From positions 1 through 6,951 of the forward strand of contig JALWJI010000018.1 in the NCBI GenBank assembly GCA_027081695.1: a stretch of DNA of 6,951 bases. Reading direction: 5' to 3'. Below the pieces are notes generated by a model. It made no database searches. It was not told the DNA's origin and was given only the letters and a program-made list of their open reading frames with translations. Positions 1-5,199 of the stretch are shown here, piece by piece (within the stretch, counting starts at the first letter, position 1; every line of letters starts with the position of its first letter). The DNA comes from Acidilobaceae archaeon. GTDB lineage: Archaea > Thermoproteota > Thermoprotei_A > Sulfolobales > Acidilobaceae. Made by a program: the position numbers and the translations under genes.

Positions 1-594
1 CCTAACAATTCCCTTCTTCTTCGTGATGATTATTCCTCTGTCTTCTAGGAACTCTAGTAGTCTCCTAAGAACCTTATCCGCCTCCGGGTCATCGAGTCCT
101 ATGACTATTATTATTGCGTCGGCATTTCTGGCCAGTCCAATGACCCTATTGTTGACTGGGCTCTCCGGCTGGTCTAGTACGATTGGAGGCGTGTCCACTA
201 GTTGGAACTGTATATCCTCATATTGGAGCATCCCAGGACTGGGCAACATAGTTGTAAAAGGATATGGAGCTATCTCTGGCTTAGCATTGGTTAGAGCCGC
301 TAGCAAGCTACTTTTCCCAGAGTTAGGTGGGCCGATTATAACGGCTTGTGCCGCTCCGGCTTTTTCGATGAATATACGTGGTCCTCCACCTACCTTTTTG
401 CGTTTTTTGACTTCCAGTTCTTCTCTTAGCTCGGCGAGTCGGCGCTTCGCCCATAGCCTAAGGTTTTCTGTTCCCTTATGCTTTGGGACGGCGCTGAGGA
501 ATTCTTCTAGTGCCTGTATTTTTTCTTCTACTGTTTTTGCGTCACTGTATTTTGCTAGTTTTGCTTTTGCTTCTGGTGGTAGGTTTGCCGGCAT
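1..594 (-). CDS. DRG/OBG-like GTPase, TGS family (N-terminal half; runs off the left edge)
   Basis: The 198 visible residues begin MPANLPPEAKAK with a charged helical region (about 1-70), then a GTPase domain. Visible motifs are the P-loop GPPNSGKSS at residues 88-96 (G88, G93, K94, S95), the switch I stretch APYPFTT around 109-115, and DTPP at 134-137 as G3. The N-terminal helices followed by a G domain with an aromatic-Pro-rich switch I and a DTPP motif are typical of the archaeal Drg/Rbg-type translation-associated GTPases, which bind GTP and usually end in a TGS domain. The G4/G5 motifs and any TGS domain lie outside the window, since the family is roughly twice this length. The ATG at 594 is preceded by CAGGGAG, about 8 nt away, a fair ribosome site. 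A role at the ribosome is known for eukaryotic DRG relatives and only inferred here. It lies 75 bp downstream of the Sir2 gene on the same strand. Confidence 0.88.
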   Translation of the reverse strand, partial: MPANLPPEAKAKLAKYSDAKTVEEKIQALEEFLSAVPKHKGTENLRLWAKRRLAELREELEVKKRKKVGGGPRIFIEKAGAAQAVIIGPPNSGKSSLLAALTNAKPEIAPYPFTTMLPSPGMLQYEDIQFQLVDTPPIVLDQPESPVNNRVIGLARNADAIIIVIGLDDPEADKVLRRLLEFLEDRGIIITKKKGIVR

Positions 595-626
595 ACCTTA
601 TTCTCCCTGTAGACATTATCGTGGTA

Positions 627-661
627 TTGAGGGAATATTAGGAGTGTGTTGTTCCCCTCAA
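627..661. repeat. Imperfect inverted repeat between Sir2 and the GTPase gene
   Basis: TTGAGGGAA (627-635) faces TTCCCCTCAA (652-661). Seven base pairs are perfect, or nine with one bulged base, around a loop of about 16-21 nt. It starts 8 nt after the Sir2 stop codon and lies 33 nt upstream of the GTPase ATG. A TAATATT stretch (minus strand, about 635-641) beside the left arm could be the GTPase box A, so the repeat could be an operator for that promoter or a hairpin at the end of the Sir2 message. The function is inferred. Confidence 0.35.
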
Positions 662-669
662 ACATCTAC

Positions 670-1467
670 TCACGAGCTATTCCTCGGTTCACGGCATATA
701 CTCGGGTCTTGCCCACGCTTCTCAAGAGTCTTCTCACATAATAGAGGCAGTGCTTGTTCTGTAGGCGCCTCGATTAAGAGATCTATTATATCCCTCATAA
801 AGATCTCGCCCAGATTAACCGCTATGACCCGGCCTCCACGAGCTTTTACTATTACTGGTACCTGGTTCGCGGGGCTAACGTAGAGACTGCTACCCGCTAC
901 TAATATAACGTCGCTTCGCTCTGCTAGCATAAATGCCTCATTTATCGCTTTGGCCGGGAGCGGCTCTCCGAAGAGTACCACGTTTGGCTTAAGAAGTCCT
1001 CCACAGTACTGGCATCTAGGAAGCTCCCCATTTTCCACCTTTTCGAAAGCCTTCTCGATCGGGTAGAGGCGTCTGCACGAGAGGCATACTGCATGGCGGA
1101 AGTTTCCGTGTAGCTCTATCACTCGTTTGGAGCCAGCGGCCTGATGAAGACCGTCAATGTTCTGCGTAATTATTGCCTTTATTACCCCGGCTTTCTCTAA
1201 TGCGGTCAATGCATAGTGGCCAGGGTTAGGTCTTACTCTACCCATGGCCCTGAATCTCTCATAGTAGAGTTTCCAGACCTCCATGGGATTCTCCATAAAG
1301 TATTCTATAGTAAACTTGTAACTGGGTATTTTCCTCCATAACCCGTCTTTTCCCCTGAAATCCGGTATACCGCTCGCAGTACTTATACCGGCACCTGTTA
1401 GCACAATAGCATGTCTCGACCCTGCAAGTATCTCGGCCGCCTCCTCTACCAGGTCTCTCCAGCTCAT
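670..1467 (-). CDS. Sir2-family NAD-dependent protein deacylase (archaeal sirtuin)
   Basis: The 265-residue protein carries the full set of sirtuin motifs: GAGISTASGIPDFRG at residues 25-39 and TQNIDGLH at 101-108 (NAD binding), the general-base histidine H120 in ELHGN, a zinc finger C128-x2-C131 ... C152-x2-C155, and GSSLYVSPA at 192-200 near the ribose-binding end. Sirtuins remove acetyl or longer acyl groups from lysines, using NAD+ and releasing nicotinamide and O-acyl-ADP-ribose. In Sulfolobus the known substrate is the chromatin protein Alba. All catalytic and zinc residues are present, so it should be active. It is slightly longer than many archaeal sirtuins because of a charged tail after about residue 245. 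The ATG at 1467 lies 2 bp after the stop of the beta-helix gene, and its ribosome site (GGGTGTGAG) sits inside that gene's end, so the two are co-transcribed. Confidence 0.95.
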   Translation of the reverse strand: MSWRDLVEEAAEILAGSRHAIVLTGAGISTASGIPDFRGKDGLWRKIPSYKFTIEYFMENPMEVWKLYYERFRAMGRVRPNPGHYALTALEKAGVIKAIITQNIDGLHQAAGSKRVIELHGNFRHAVCLSCRRLYPIEKAFEKVENGELPRCQYCGGLLKPNVVLFGEPLPAKAINEAFMLAERSDVILVAGSSLYVSPANQVPVIVKARGGRVIAVNLGEIFMRDIIDLLIEAPTEQALPLLCEKTLEKRGQDPSICREPRNSS

Positions 1468-1469
1468 TC

Positions 1470-2000
1470 CTACTCACACCCTAAGATTTCCCTGTAGACT
1501 GGTACCTTTCTATGTACGGCTTCTAGTTCTTTTCTCACTATTTCGAGGTCTTTATCGGACAGAGTCCTCACTACTTTTCCAGGTATTCCCATTACGAGGC
1601 TCCGTGGCGGAATCTCTTTGCCTGGTGGAACTAATGCGCCCGCGGCAATAATTGATTCCTCGCCTACCACCGCGCCGTCGAGGACTCGACTTCCTATACC
1701 TATAAGTGATCCCCTGCCAATGACAGCTCCATGAATTATTGCTCCATGAGAAACTAGTACGTTGTCGCCTATAACGACTGGATGTCCATGTGGAGCCTCT
1801 ATGAGGCTTAGTTCTAATATAACAGTTCCCGGCCCAATAGTCACAGTATCATCGTCTCCCCTGATAATCGAACCATAGAGTACAGCAACATTGTCGCCGA
1901 GGCTGACAGCGCCCATTATCCTCGCACTAGGATCCACAAAAACATTCCTACCTAGGACCGGAGTCTTCTCCTTGAAAGGAATAATGTTATTGCAGACCAT
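1470..2000 (-). CDS. Gamma carbonic anhydrase-like left-handed beta-helix protein with a changed zinc site
   Basis: The 176-residue protein is built of hexapeptide repeats (for example FVDPSARI, AVSLGDN, GAVIGRGSLIG, GAVVGEESIIAAGALV), which fold as a left-handed beta-helix trimer, followed by a C-terminal helix (KVVRTLSDKDLEIVRKELE). The YGSIIRGDDDTVTIG stretch at 42-56 and VSHGAIIHG at 83-91 match the gamma carbonic anhydrase/YrdA/PaaY/ferripyochelin-binding family. H85 and H90 align with zinc ligands two and three of the methanogen enzyme Cam. The first ligand histidine is replaced by E68, and the usual TN-x-QD just before it reads TVILE (59-63). H71 and H73 lie close by and might substitute. 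Carbonic anhydrase activity is therefore uncertain; a non-catalytic scaffold, other metal chemistry or acyl transfer are alternatives. It is the first gene of the pair with Sir2. The ATG at 2000 has only a weak AAGG in front. Confidence 0.85.
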   Translation of the reverse strand: MVCNNIIPFKEKTPVLGRNVFVDPSARIMGAVSLGDNVAVLYGSIIRGDDDTVTIGPGTVILELSLIEAPHGHPVVIGDNVLVSHGAIIHGAVIGRGSLIGIGSRVLDGAVVGEESIIAAGALVPPGKEIPPRSLVMGIPGKVVRTLSDKDLEIVRKELEAVHRKVPVYREILGCE

Positions 2001-2042
2001 GCCTTGGAACCCGACTATATGATTCTAGAGGAGCAGGATACA

Positions 2043-2054
2043 TAAGCTTAAACA
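2043..2054. promoter_or_regulatory. Candidate shared box A of a divergent promoter region
   Basis: The 92 bp between the beta-helix gene (minus strand, start 2000) and the helical-protein gene (plus strand, start 2093) centre on TAAGCTTAAAC, which contains the palindrome TAAGCTTA. Read on the plus strand, CTTAAA would place a start site near 2074, ahead of the ribosome site at 2081. Read on the minus strand, TTTAAGCTTA would place one near 2023, giving a short leader to the ATG at 2000. A second AT-rich run, ACTATAATATATG (2068-2080), overlaps the plus-strand ribosome site, so it cannot easily serve the plus gene but could serve the minus strand. Judged by eye only. Confidence 0.4.
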
Positions 2055-2080
2055 ATTACCTTGACACACTATAATATATG

Positions 2081-2095
2081 AGGAGATAGTCGTTG
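2081..2095 (+). promoter_or_regulatory. Ribosome binding site that decides a TTG start
   Basis: AGGAGAT at 2081-2087 lies about 6 nt before TTG at 2093. The next in-frame ATG codons (codons 12 and 13) have no such site. They would also cut into the conserved-looking N-terminal helix just before the PGYRGYK motif, so TTG is the better start. Confidence 0.65.
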
Positions 2096-2665
2096 AGTGC
2101 CAGACTAGGATGGATAGAGAAAGCTATGATGCTCGTACCCGGTTATAGAGGATATAAGAAACGAGAACTGCTCAGGGAGGATGACCGGCTCCTAAGGAGA
2201 TACGTTGCAGATCTACTCAGAGAGGCGTCTAATACCTTGAGACAGGCCAGTAGCGAGCTCGTACAGCTCCTCGGCGTACAGGCACAGATGATGCTACAGC
2301 AGCCAGGCAACCCAGTACAGATACTGAACTGGTTGACCCAGCGGATATATGATGTAGCTGGCCAAATAGAGCATCTGGAGGCAGGATATTCTCCGAGCTT
2401 TGATAGGATCAAGGTAAAGGAAGAAGAACTAGGAAAGCTCCTCGAAATAGATAACCAGCTTATAGGATACTCCAACGTCATATCGGAGACGGGTAAAATC
2501 ATCCTGAGCCAGATAAGGTCTAGCAGAGGATTCGATCCACGATACCTCTACACTATTCAACAAAGCCTCGACGCACTCGAGAGAATCATAGCTGAGAGAC
2601 GCAGATTCCTCCATGGATCCGAGGCAATACCTGGAGAAAACAACAATAAGGATAAGAATGATTAA
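2093..2665 (+). CDS. Helical protein with N-terminal PGYRGYK motif, candidate partner of the SPFH/zinc-ribbon module
   Basis: A soluble, highly charged, almost entirely helical 190-residue protein without signal peptide or membrane segment. A short amphipathic start (LGWIEKAMMLV, 5-15) leads into PGYRGYKKRE (16-25), then long helices (about 26-66 and 75-97), a loop YSPSFDRIKVKEEEL (99-113) and two more helices (about 114-140 and 150-174). The tail is hydrophilic and Asn/Lys/Asp-rich. I recall uncharacterised bacterial helical proteins with the same PGY-x-GYKE opening and an F/D-x-x-KVKEE-like stretch, but cannot verify this here. It is not a recognisable PspA, although the amphipathic start could touch the membrane. 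It is the only plus-strand gene and ends 18 bp from the convergent four-helix membrane protein, so the module is transcribed from both sides. No biochemical function can be assigned. Confidence 0.85.
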   Translation: MSARLGWIEKAMMLVPGYRGYKKRELLREDDRLLRRYVADLLREASNTLRQASSELVQLLGVQAQMMLQQPGNPVQILNWLTQRIYDVAGQIEHLEAGYSPSFDRIKVKEEELGKLLEIDNQLIGYSNVISETGKIILSQIRSSRGFDPRYLYTIQQSLDALERIIAERRRFLHGSEAIPGENNNKDKND

Positions 2666-2693
2666 TCATAGTGGTATTCATTATTATTTTCTT
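2636..2693. terminator. Convergent T-rich termination zone
   Basis: On the plus strand a T-rich run (about 2676-2693, TTATTATTTTCTT) follows the helical-protein gene. On the minus strand TTGTTGTTTTC (2636-2646) follows the four-helix membrane protein gene. Archaeal RNA polymerase terminates at such T tracts without needing a hairpin. Each tract falls inside the 3' end of the opposing gene, so the transcripts would overlap by a few tens of bases. Confidence 0.4.
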
Positions 2694-2998
2694 AGATAGG
2701 ATACTATTATGAGCACTCCGATTACCACGAGGATCAATCCAGCAACTAGCCTAAATGTTGTTAGTCCATAAATGTATGTTCCAGCTAGAAACAGTACAGT
2801 GTATAAGCCTATGTTATAGTATTTGTCTCGTTCCCTGCTGATAGTATAGTAGCCGAGCATTACAATGCTAGGAGCCATAATTAATAACCCGACCAGCTGG
2901 GACAGGGTTAGTCCTCTAACAAGGAGATAGACCGCGACAATAAACAATACTAATGCAATAGACAGTGCCTCCGCCTTTTCCCTTGCTCCTATCGGCAT
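2684..2998 (-). CDS. Small four-helix membrane protein of unknown function
   Basis: The 104-residue protein has a short charged N-terminus (MPIGAREKAE) and four hydrophobic segments at about 11-29, 31-51, 62-80 and 82-101. The only long polar stretch is SRERDKYYN (54-62), between helices two and three, and the protein ends in LRK. There are no cysteines or obvious catalytic residues. I do not recognise a family. It is last in the minus-strand order after the two zinc-ribbon membrane proteins, 98 bp beyond the second. GGAGG lies about 10 nt before the ATG at 2998, and an AT-rich CTCTATATG around 3045-3053 could be its own box A, so it may be both co-transcribed and separately transcribed. Membership in the SPFH/zinc-ribbon module is inferred from position only. 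Confidence 0.8.
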   Translation of the reverse strand: MPIGAREKAEALSIALVLFIVAVYLLVRGLTLSQLVGLLIMAPSIVMLGYYTISRERDKYYNIGLYTVLFLAGTYIYGLTTFRLVAGLILVVIGVLIIVSYLRK

Positions 2999-3041
2999 AT
3001 CCTAAACGCCTCCGCCTACCCATGTTTATCCTAATGCTCTA

Positions 3042-3054
3042 CTCATATAGAGGT
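3042..3054 (-). promoter_or_regulatory. Candidate box A for the four-helix membrane protein gene
   Basis: CCTCTATATGAG on the minus strand lies about 50 nt upstream of the ATG at 2998. It would place a start site near 3021, leaving a leader that still contains the GGAGG ribosome site near 3009-3013. It is the best box-A-like run in the 98 bp gap between the two genes. Found by eye. Confidence 0.3.
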
Positions 3055-3096
3055 TAGGCTCCCATAGAAAACATCCATTGTCAGAGTCGCCCAAAC

Positions 3097-3975
3097 CTAC
3101 TTTAGCCTATATCTACCTATCCTGGCAGTCCCCATTCTCAACATGTTAAACACTCCGCCAAGAGAAGCTAGGACTCCTCCCTCAAGGCCTAATTTCGCTG
3201 CTCCCAGGAGGGAGCCAACGCCTGCTCCTAGGAGTGCTCCGGCCAATACTAGTCCGATTGCTCCTCCTACTAGTATTTGTCTTCTCTTTGATCCGATAGG
3301 GTATTCTAGGTATACGACTGTGCCGTCAGAGGCGTCTACGAGCCCATAATATTCCTTGCCTTGATAGGTATATCCTATCTGCCAGAACGGATAGTGTATT
3401 ATGCCGAGCCACTTGCTTTCATCATGTAACGTTGGATTATCGCATTCATTATATGCTTCTCGCATTGCCCGGATCCTGCTACTACTCACAACAAGCTCCA
3501 ATAGCTCACGTGGATCTCTATCGGGCTGATGATACTTGCCCCGCTTTAGTATTCTGGGCTCGAAGAATCTTCTACCCCGGGTAGGGAACCTATATTCTGG
3601 TGTGAGTCCTTTTATAGGAGTAGACATTGCAAGCACGGTCTTCCAGCGTTCCTCTATGCCCGCATGAGGGTTTTCTGGGCATTCCGCTCTTATCTTAACC
3701 TGGTATAGGTATAACGGTACAAAGTGGAGCATTCCCTCGCTGGGCGTAGCACTCATTGCCAGGTCTTCTGGCGCGGCAAATTGTCTCTGGGCGATTCCTA
3801 TAGCGTTATTGTAGGCCTTATTGTATTCTATCCTGAGATCATAGATGTAGTGTTCCTTGAAAATCTCACCGGACTGCACCCATATGGTTGAACCACAATA
3901 CGGGCAGACGGCCACGCTCACTGTCTCAGGGACCTCGAATTCCGCACCACAATAACTGCACCTTATCTTTTTCAC
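3097..3975 (-). CDS. Membrane-anchored zinc-ribbon protein, shorter paralogue (YdjG-like architecture)
   Basis: The 292-residue protein opens with a zinc ribbon, C6-x2-C9 and C24-PY-C27. A soluble middle region follows with FVPLYLYQVKIRA (85-97) and then YPFWQIGYTYQGKEYYGLVD (195-214) leading to DGTVVYLEYP (217-226). Two glycine/alanine-rich membrane helices follow at about 233-254 and 258-277, and the tail is basic (RIGRYRLK). The pattern 'PFW ... Y-x-Y-x-G-K-x-Y ... D-x-x-G-x-V' followed by membrane segments is seen in bacterial TFIIB-type zinc-ribbon membrane proteins such as B. subtilis YdjG; the resemblance is from memory. The same order of parts recurs in the gene just upstream, so the two are paralogues. 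The start is GTG at 3975 with GGGGA 7 nt ahead. Only 23 nt separate it from the upstream stop, so the two form an operon. No enzymatic motif is visible; a scaffold or adaptor role is inferred. Confidence 0.83.
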   Translation of the reverse strand: MKKIRCSYCGAEFEVPETVSVAVCPYCGSTIWVQSGEIFKEHYIYDLRIEYNKAYNNAIGIAQRQFAAPEDLAMSATPSEGMLHFVPLYLYQVKIRAECPENPHAGIEERWKTVLAMSTPIKGLTPEYRFPTRGRRFFEPRILKRGKYHQPDRDPRELLELVVSSSRIRAMREAYNECDNPTLHDESKWLGIIHYPFWQIGYTYQGKEYYGLVDASDGTVVYLEYPIGSKRRQILVGGAIGLVLAGALLGAGVGSLLGAAKLGLEGGVLASLGGVFNMLRMGTARIGRYRLK

Positions 3976-3998
3976 TGCCTCATCCCCTGGAAGTCTCC

Positions 3999-5090
3999 TT
4001 ATTCGAGCTCTTCTACCTCGACGTCCTTCAAGGCTTCCCTGGTCAGGAAATAGGATCCAGCAAGGCCTGCGATAAGGCCTATTCCACCGGCTATAGCTGC
4101 TTCCCCGCCAAGATAGATACCTGCTAATCCGGCTCCTCCTAGTATGCCACTAGCAAGGAGAGCGCCGATGTAGCTGATGATCCTGGCACCCTGCGTTACT
4201 GGTTCTTCACTATAGATTTTTCTCCCGTCCCAGCCTGCGAAGGCTGCACGATAAAGTCTTCTCTGATATGTATAGTATGCATGGATCATTGGGAGGAGAA
4301 TTATAGGTGTTATATTGTCTATTCTTGACCTGCATGGAATGATTTTATAATGCCAGGAGACAAAGGTCGGTATCCATCCGGGGCTCATTAATGCCGCTCT
4401 CTCCCTAGCCTCATTATTCATGCGATTCTCGACTTCTTTATACATCTTTTCACATGCCTGATCCCTTGCATAGTCTTCTGCGTCCTTTGGACCTATCTCG
4501 GGGGCCAAGACCTGGCCCTTGATCTCTTTCCAATCTACTTTATCTATTGGGACCTGGAGACTCTCCCTTTTCCTTAGGAAGCCATAGTAGTATTCGATTA
4601 GCGGATCTATGATTCTCCGGTCAGCAGCTCTGCGCGCAACCAACGGTATAGTATAAGAAGCTTGATAGTCTCCAGAAACATGAACGGTAACGTATCTGGT
4701 TTCAACCTTGGTACGTGTTCCCTTGTCGGTCTTTATCACCCGTGTCCTTGTGAGTGTAACAGTGGCTCTTCCACGATAATGGCTACTTGCAGAAACTGAG
4801 ACATAGTATACTGGTACATAGATTATCTCTATGTTCTTGAGAACCACCTTGTCTTTCAAGTGCTTCATCTCGTCGTCTATAGAGAGCCACTCGTGGAAGA
4901 TTCTATCGAGTCCCCTAGTCTTTCCAGGTACCACTACTATCGGATGTATGAACGCCTGACTCATCCAGTTCGGATATCCACAGTATGGACATATAGCGAC
5001 TATTGTCTCAGGACTTATATCTAGAGGAGCACCGCAACGCTGGCACTTAAAGACTTCTCCTTTCGTCTCCTCGACCTGTTCCCCAGACAA
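3999..5090 (-). CDS. Membrane-anchored zinc-ribbon protein, longer paralogue (YdjG-like architecture)
   Basis: The 363-residue protein has a zinc ribbon C16-x2-C19 ... C34-PY-C37. It continues with a hydrophobic strand-rich stretch IIYVPVYYVSVSASSHYRG (89-107), a beta-rich basic and Thr-rich segment (108-150), and a charged helical middle (about 200-235). A second strand-rich unit LPMIHAYYTYQRRLYRAAF (266-284) then leads to WDGRKIYSEEP (287-297). Two Gly/Ala-rich membrane helices (about 304-326 and 329-349) precede an acidic tail (DVEVEELE). The parts follow the same order as in the downstream 292-residue protein, with a longer insert between the two strand-rich units. The start is TTG at 5090, supported by GGGTGAAG about 9 nt upstream; the first internal ATG (codon 43) would destroy the zinc ribbon. 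It lies 109 bp downstream of the SPFH gene. Function unknown; the zinc ribbon presumably faces the cytoplasm and binds protein or nucleic acid. Confidence 0.83.
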   Translation of the reverse strand: MSGEQVEETKGEVFKCQRCGAPLDISPETIVAICPYCGYPNWMSQAFIHPIVVVPGKTRGLDRIFHEWLSIDDEMKHLKDKVVLKNIEIIYVPVYYVSVSASSHYRGRATVTLTRTRVIKTDKGTRTKVETRYVTVHVSGDYQASYTIPLVARRAADRRIIDPLIEYYYGFLRKRESLQVPIDKVDWKEIKGQVLAPEIGPKDAEDYARDQACEKMYKEVENRMNNEARERAALMSPGWIPTFVSWHYKIIPCRSRIDNITPIILLPMIHAYYTYQRRLYRAAFAGWDGRKIYSEEPVTQGARIISYIGALLASGILGGAGLAGIYLGGEAAIAGGIGLIAGLAGSYFLTREALKDVEVEELE

Positions 5091-5109
5091 CCCTAGTCTT
5101 CACCCGTAA
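5088..5109 (-). promoter_or_regulatory. Ribosome binding site that decides a TTG start
   Basis: On the minus strand, GGGTGAAG (about 5101-5108) stands about 9 nt before TTG at 5090 and matches the anti-Shine-Dalgarno-complementary GGTGA of archaeal 16S rRNA. No ATG or GTG before the zinc ribbon offers an alternative. Confidence 0.6.
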
Positions 5110-5158
5110 CGTGTCAACTGCTGAGTATTAGACGATTGCCATTATCTTCGCATATCAG

Positions 5159-5169
5159 AGAGAAAAAGA
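5159..5169 (-). terminator. T-rich terminator after the SPFH gene
   Basis: On the minus strand the run TCTTTTTCTCT begins about 30 nt after the SPFH stop codon at 5200. T-rich tracts of this kind are enough for archaeal termination. It would separate the SPFH transcript from the zinc-ribbon operon that starts at 5090, leaving about 70 bp for a separate promoter. Confidence 0.45.
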
Positions 5170-5199
5170 TGCATTGGTTCCAGTTTGATTTACTTGGGT

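Noticed and set aside
23..883. Long plus-strand open frame of 286 codons
   Set aside because: It lies antisense to the GTPase and the Sir2 end, both with clear catalytic motifs. Its product is Ser/Leu/Pro-rich without any recognisable motif.
1259..1477. 72-codon minus-strand frame inside the Sir2 gene
   Set aside because: It overlaps the NAD-binding motif region of Sir2 in another frame and has a Cys/Arg-rich product with no domain.
2093..2665. Reading the helical protein as PspA/Vipp1
   Set aside because: It is shorter than PspA and lacks the usual PspA opening and the long uninterrupted heptad pattern. The PGYRGYK start and central loop fit a different family.
3022..3046. Tiny minus-strand ATG frame (MSRALG) in the gap before the four-helix protein gene
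   Set aside because: Six codons, no ribosome site in front and no link in frame or spacing to the next gene.
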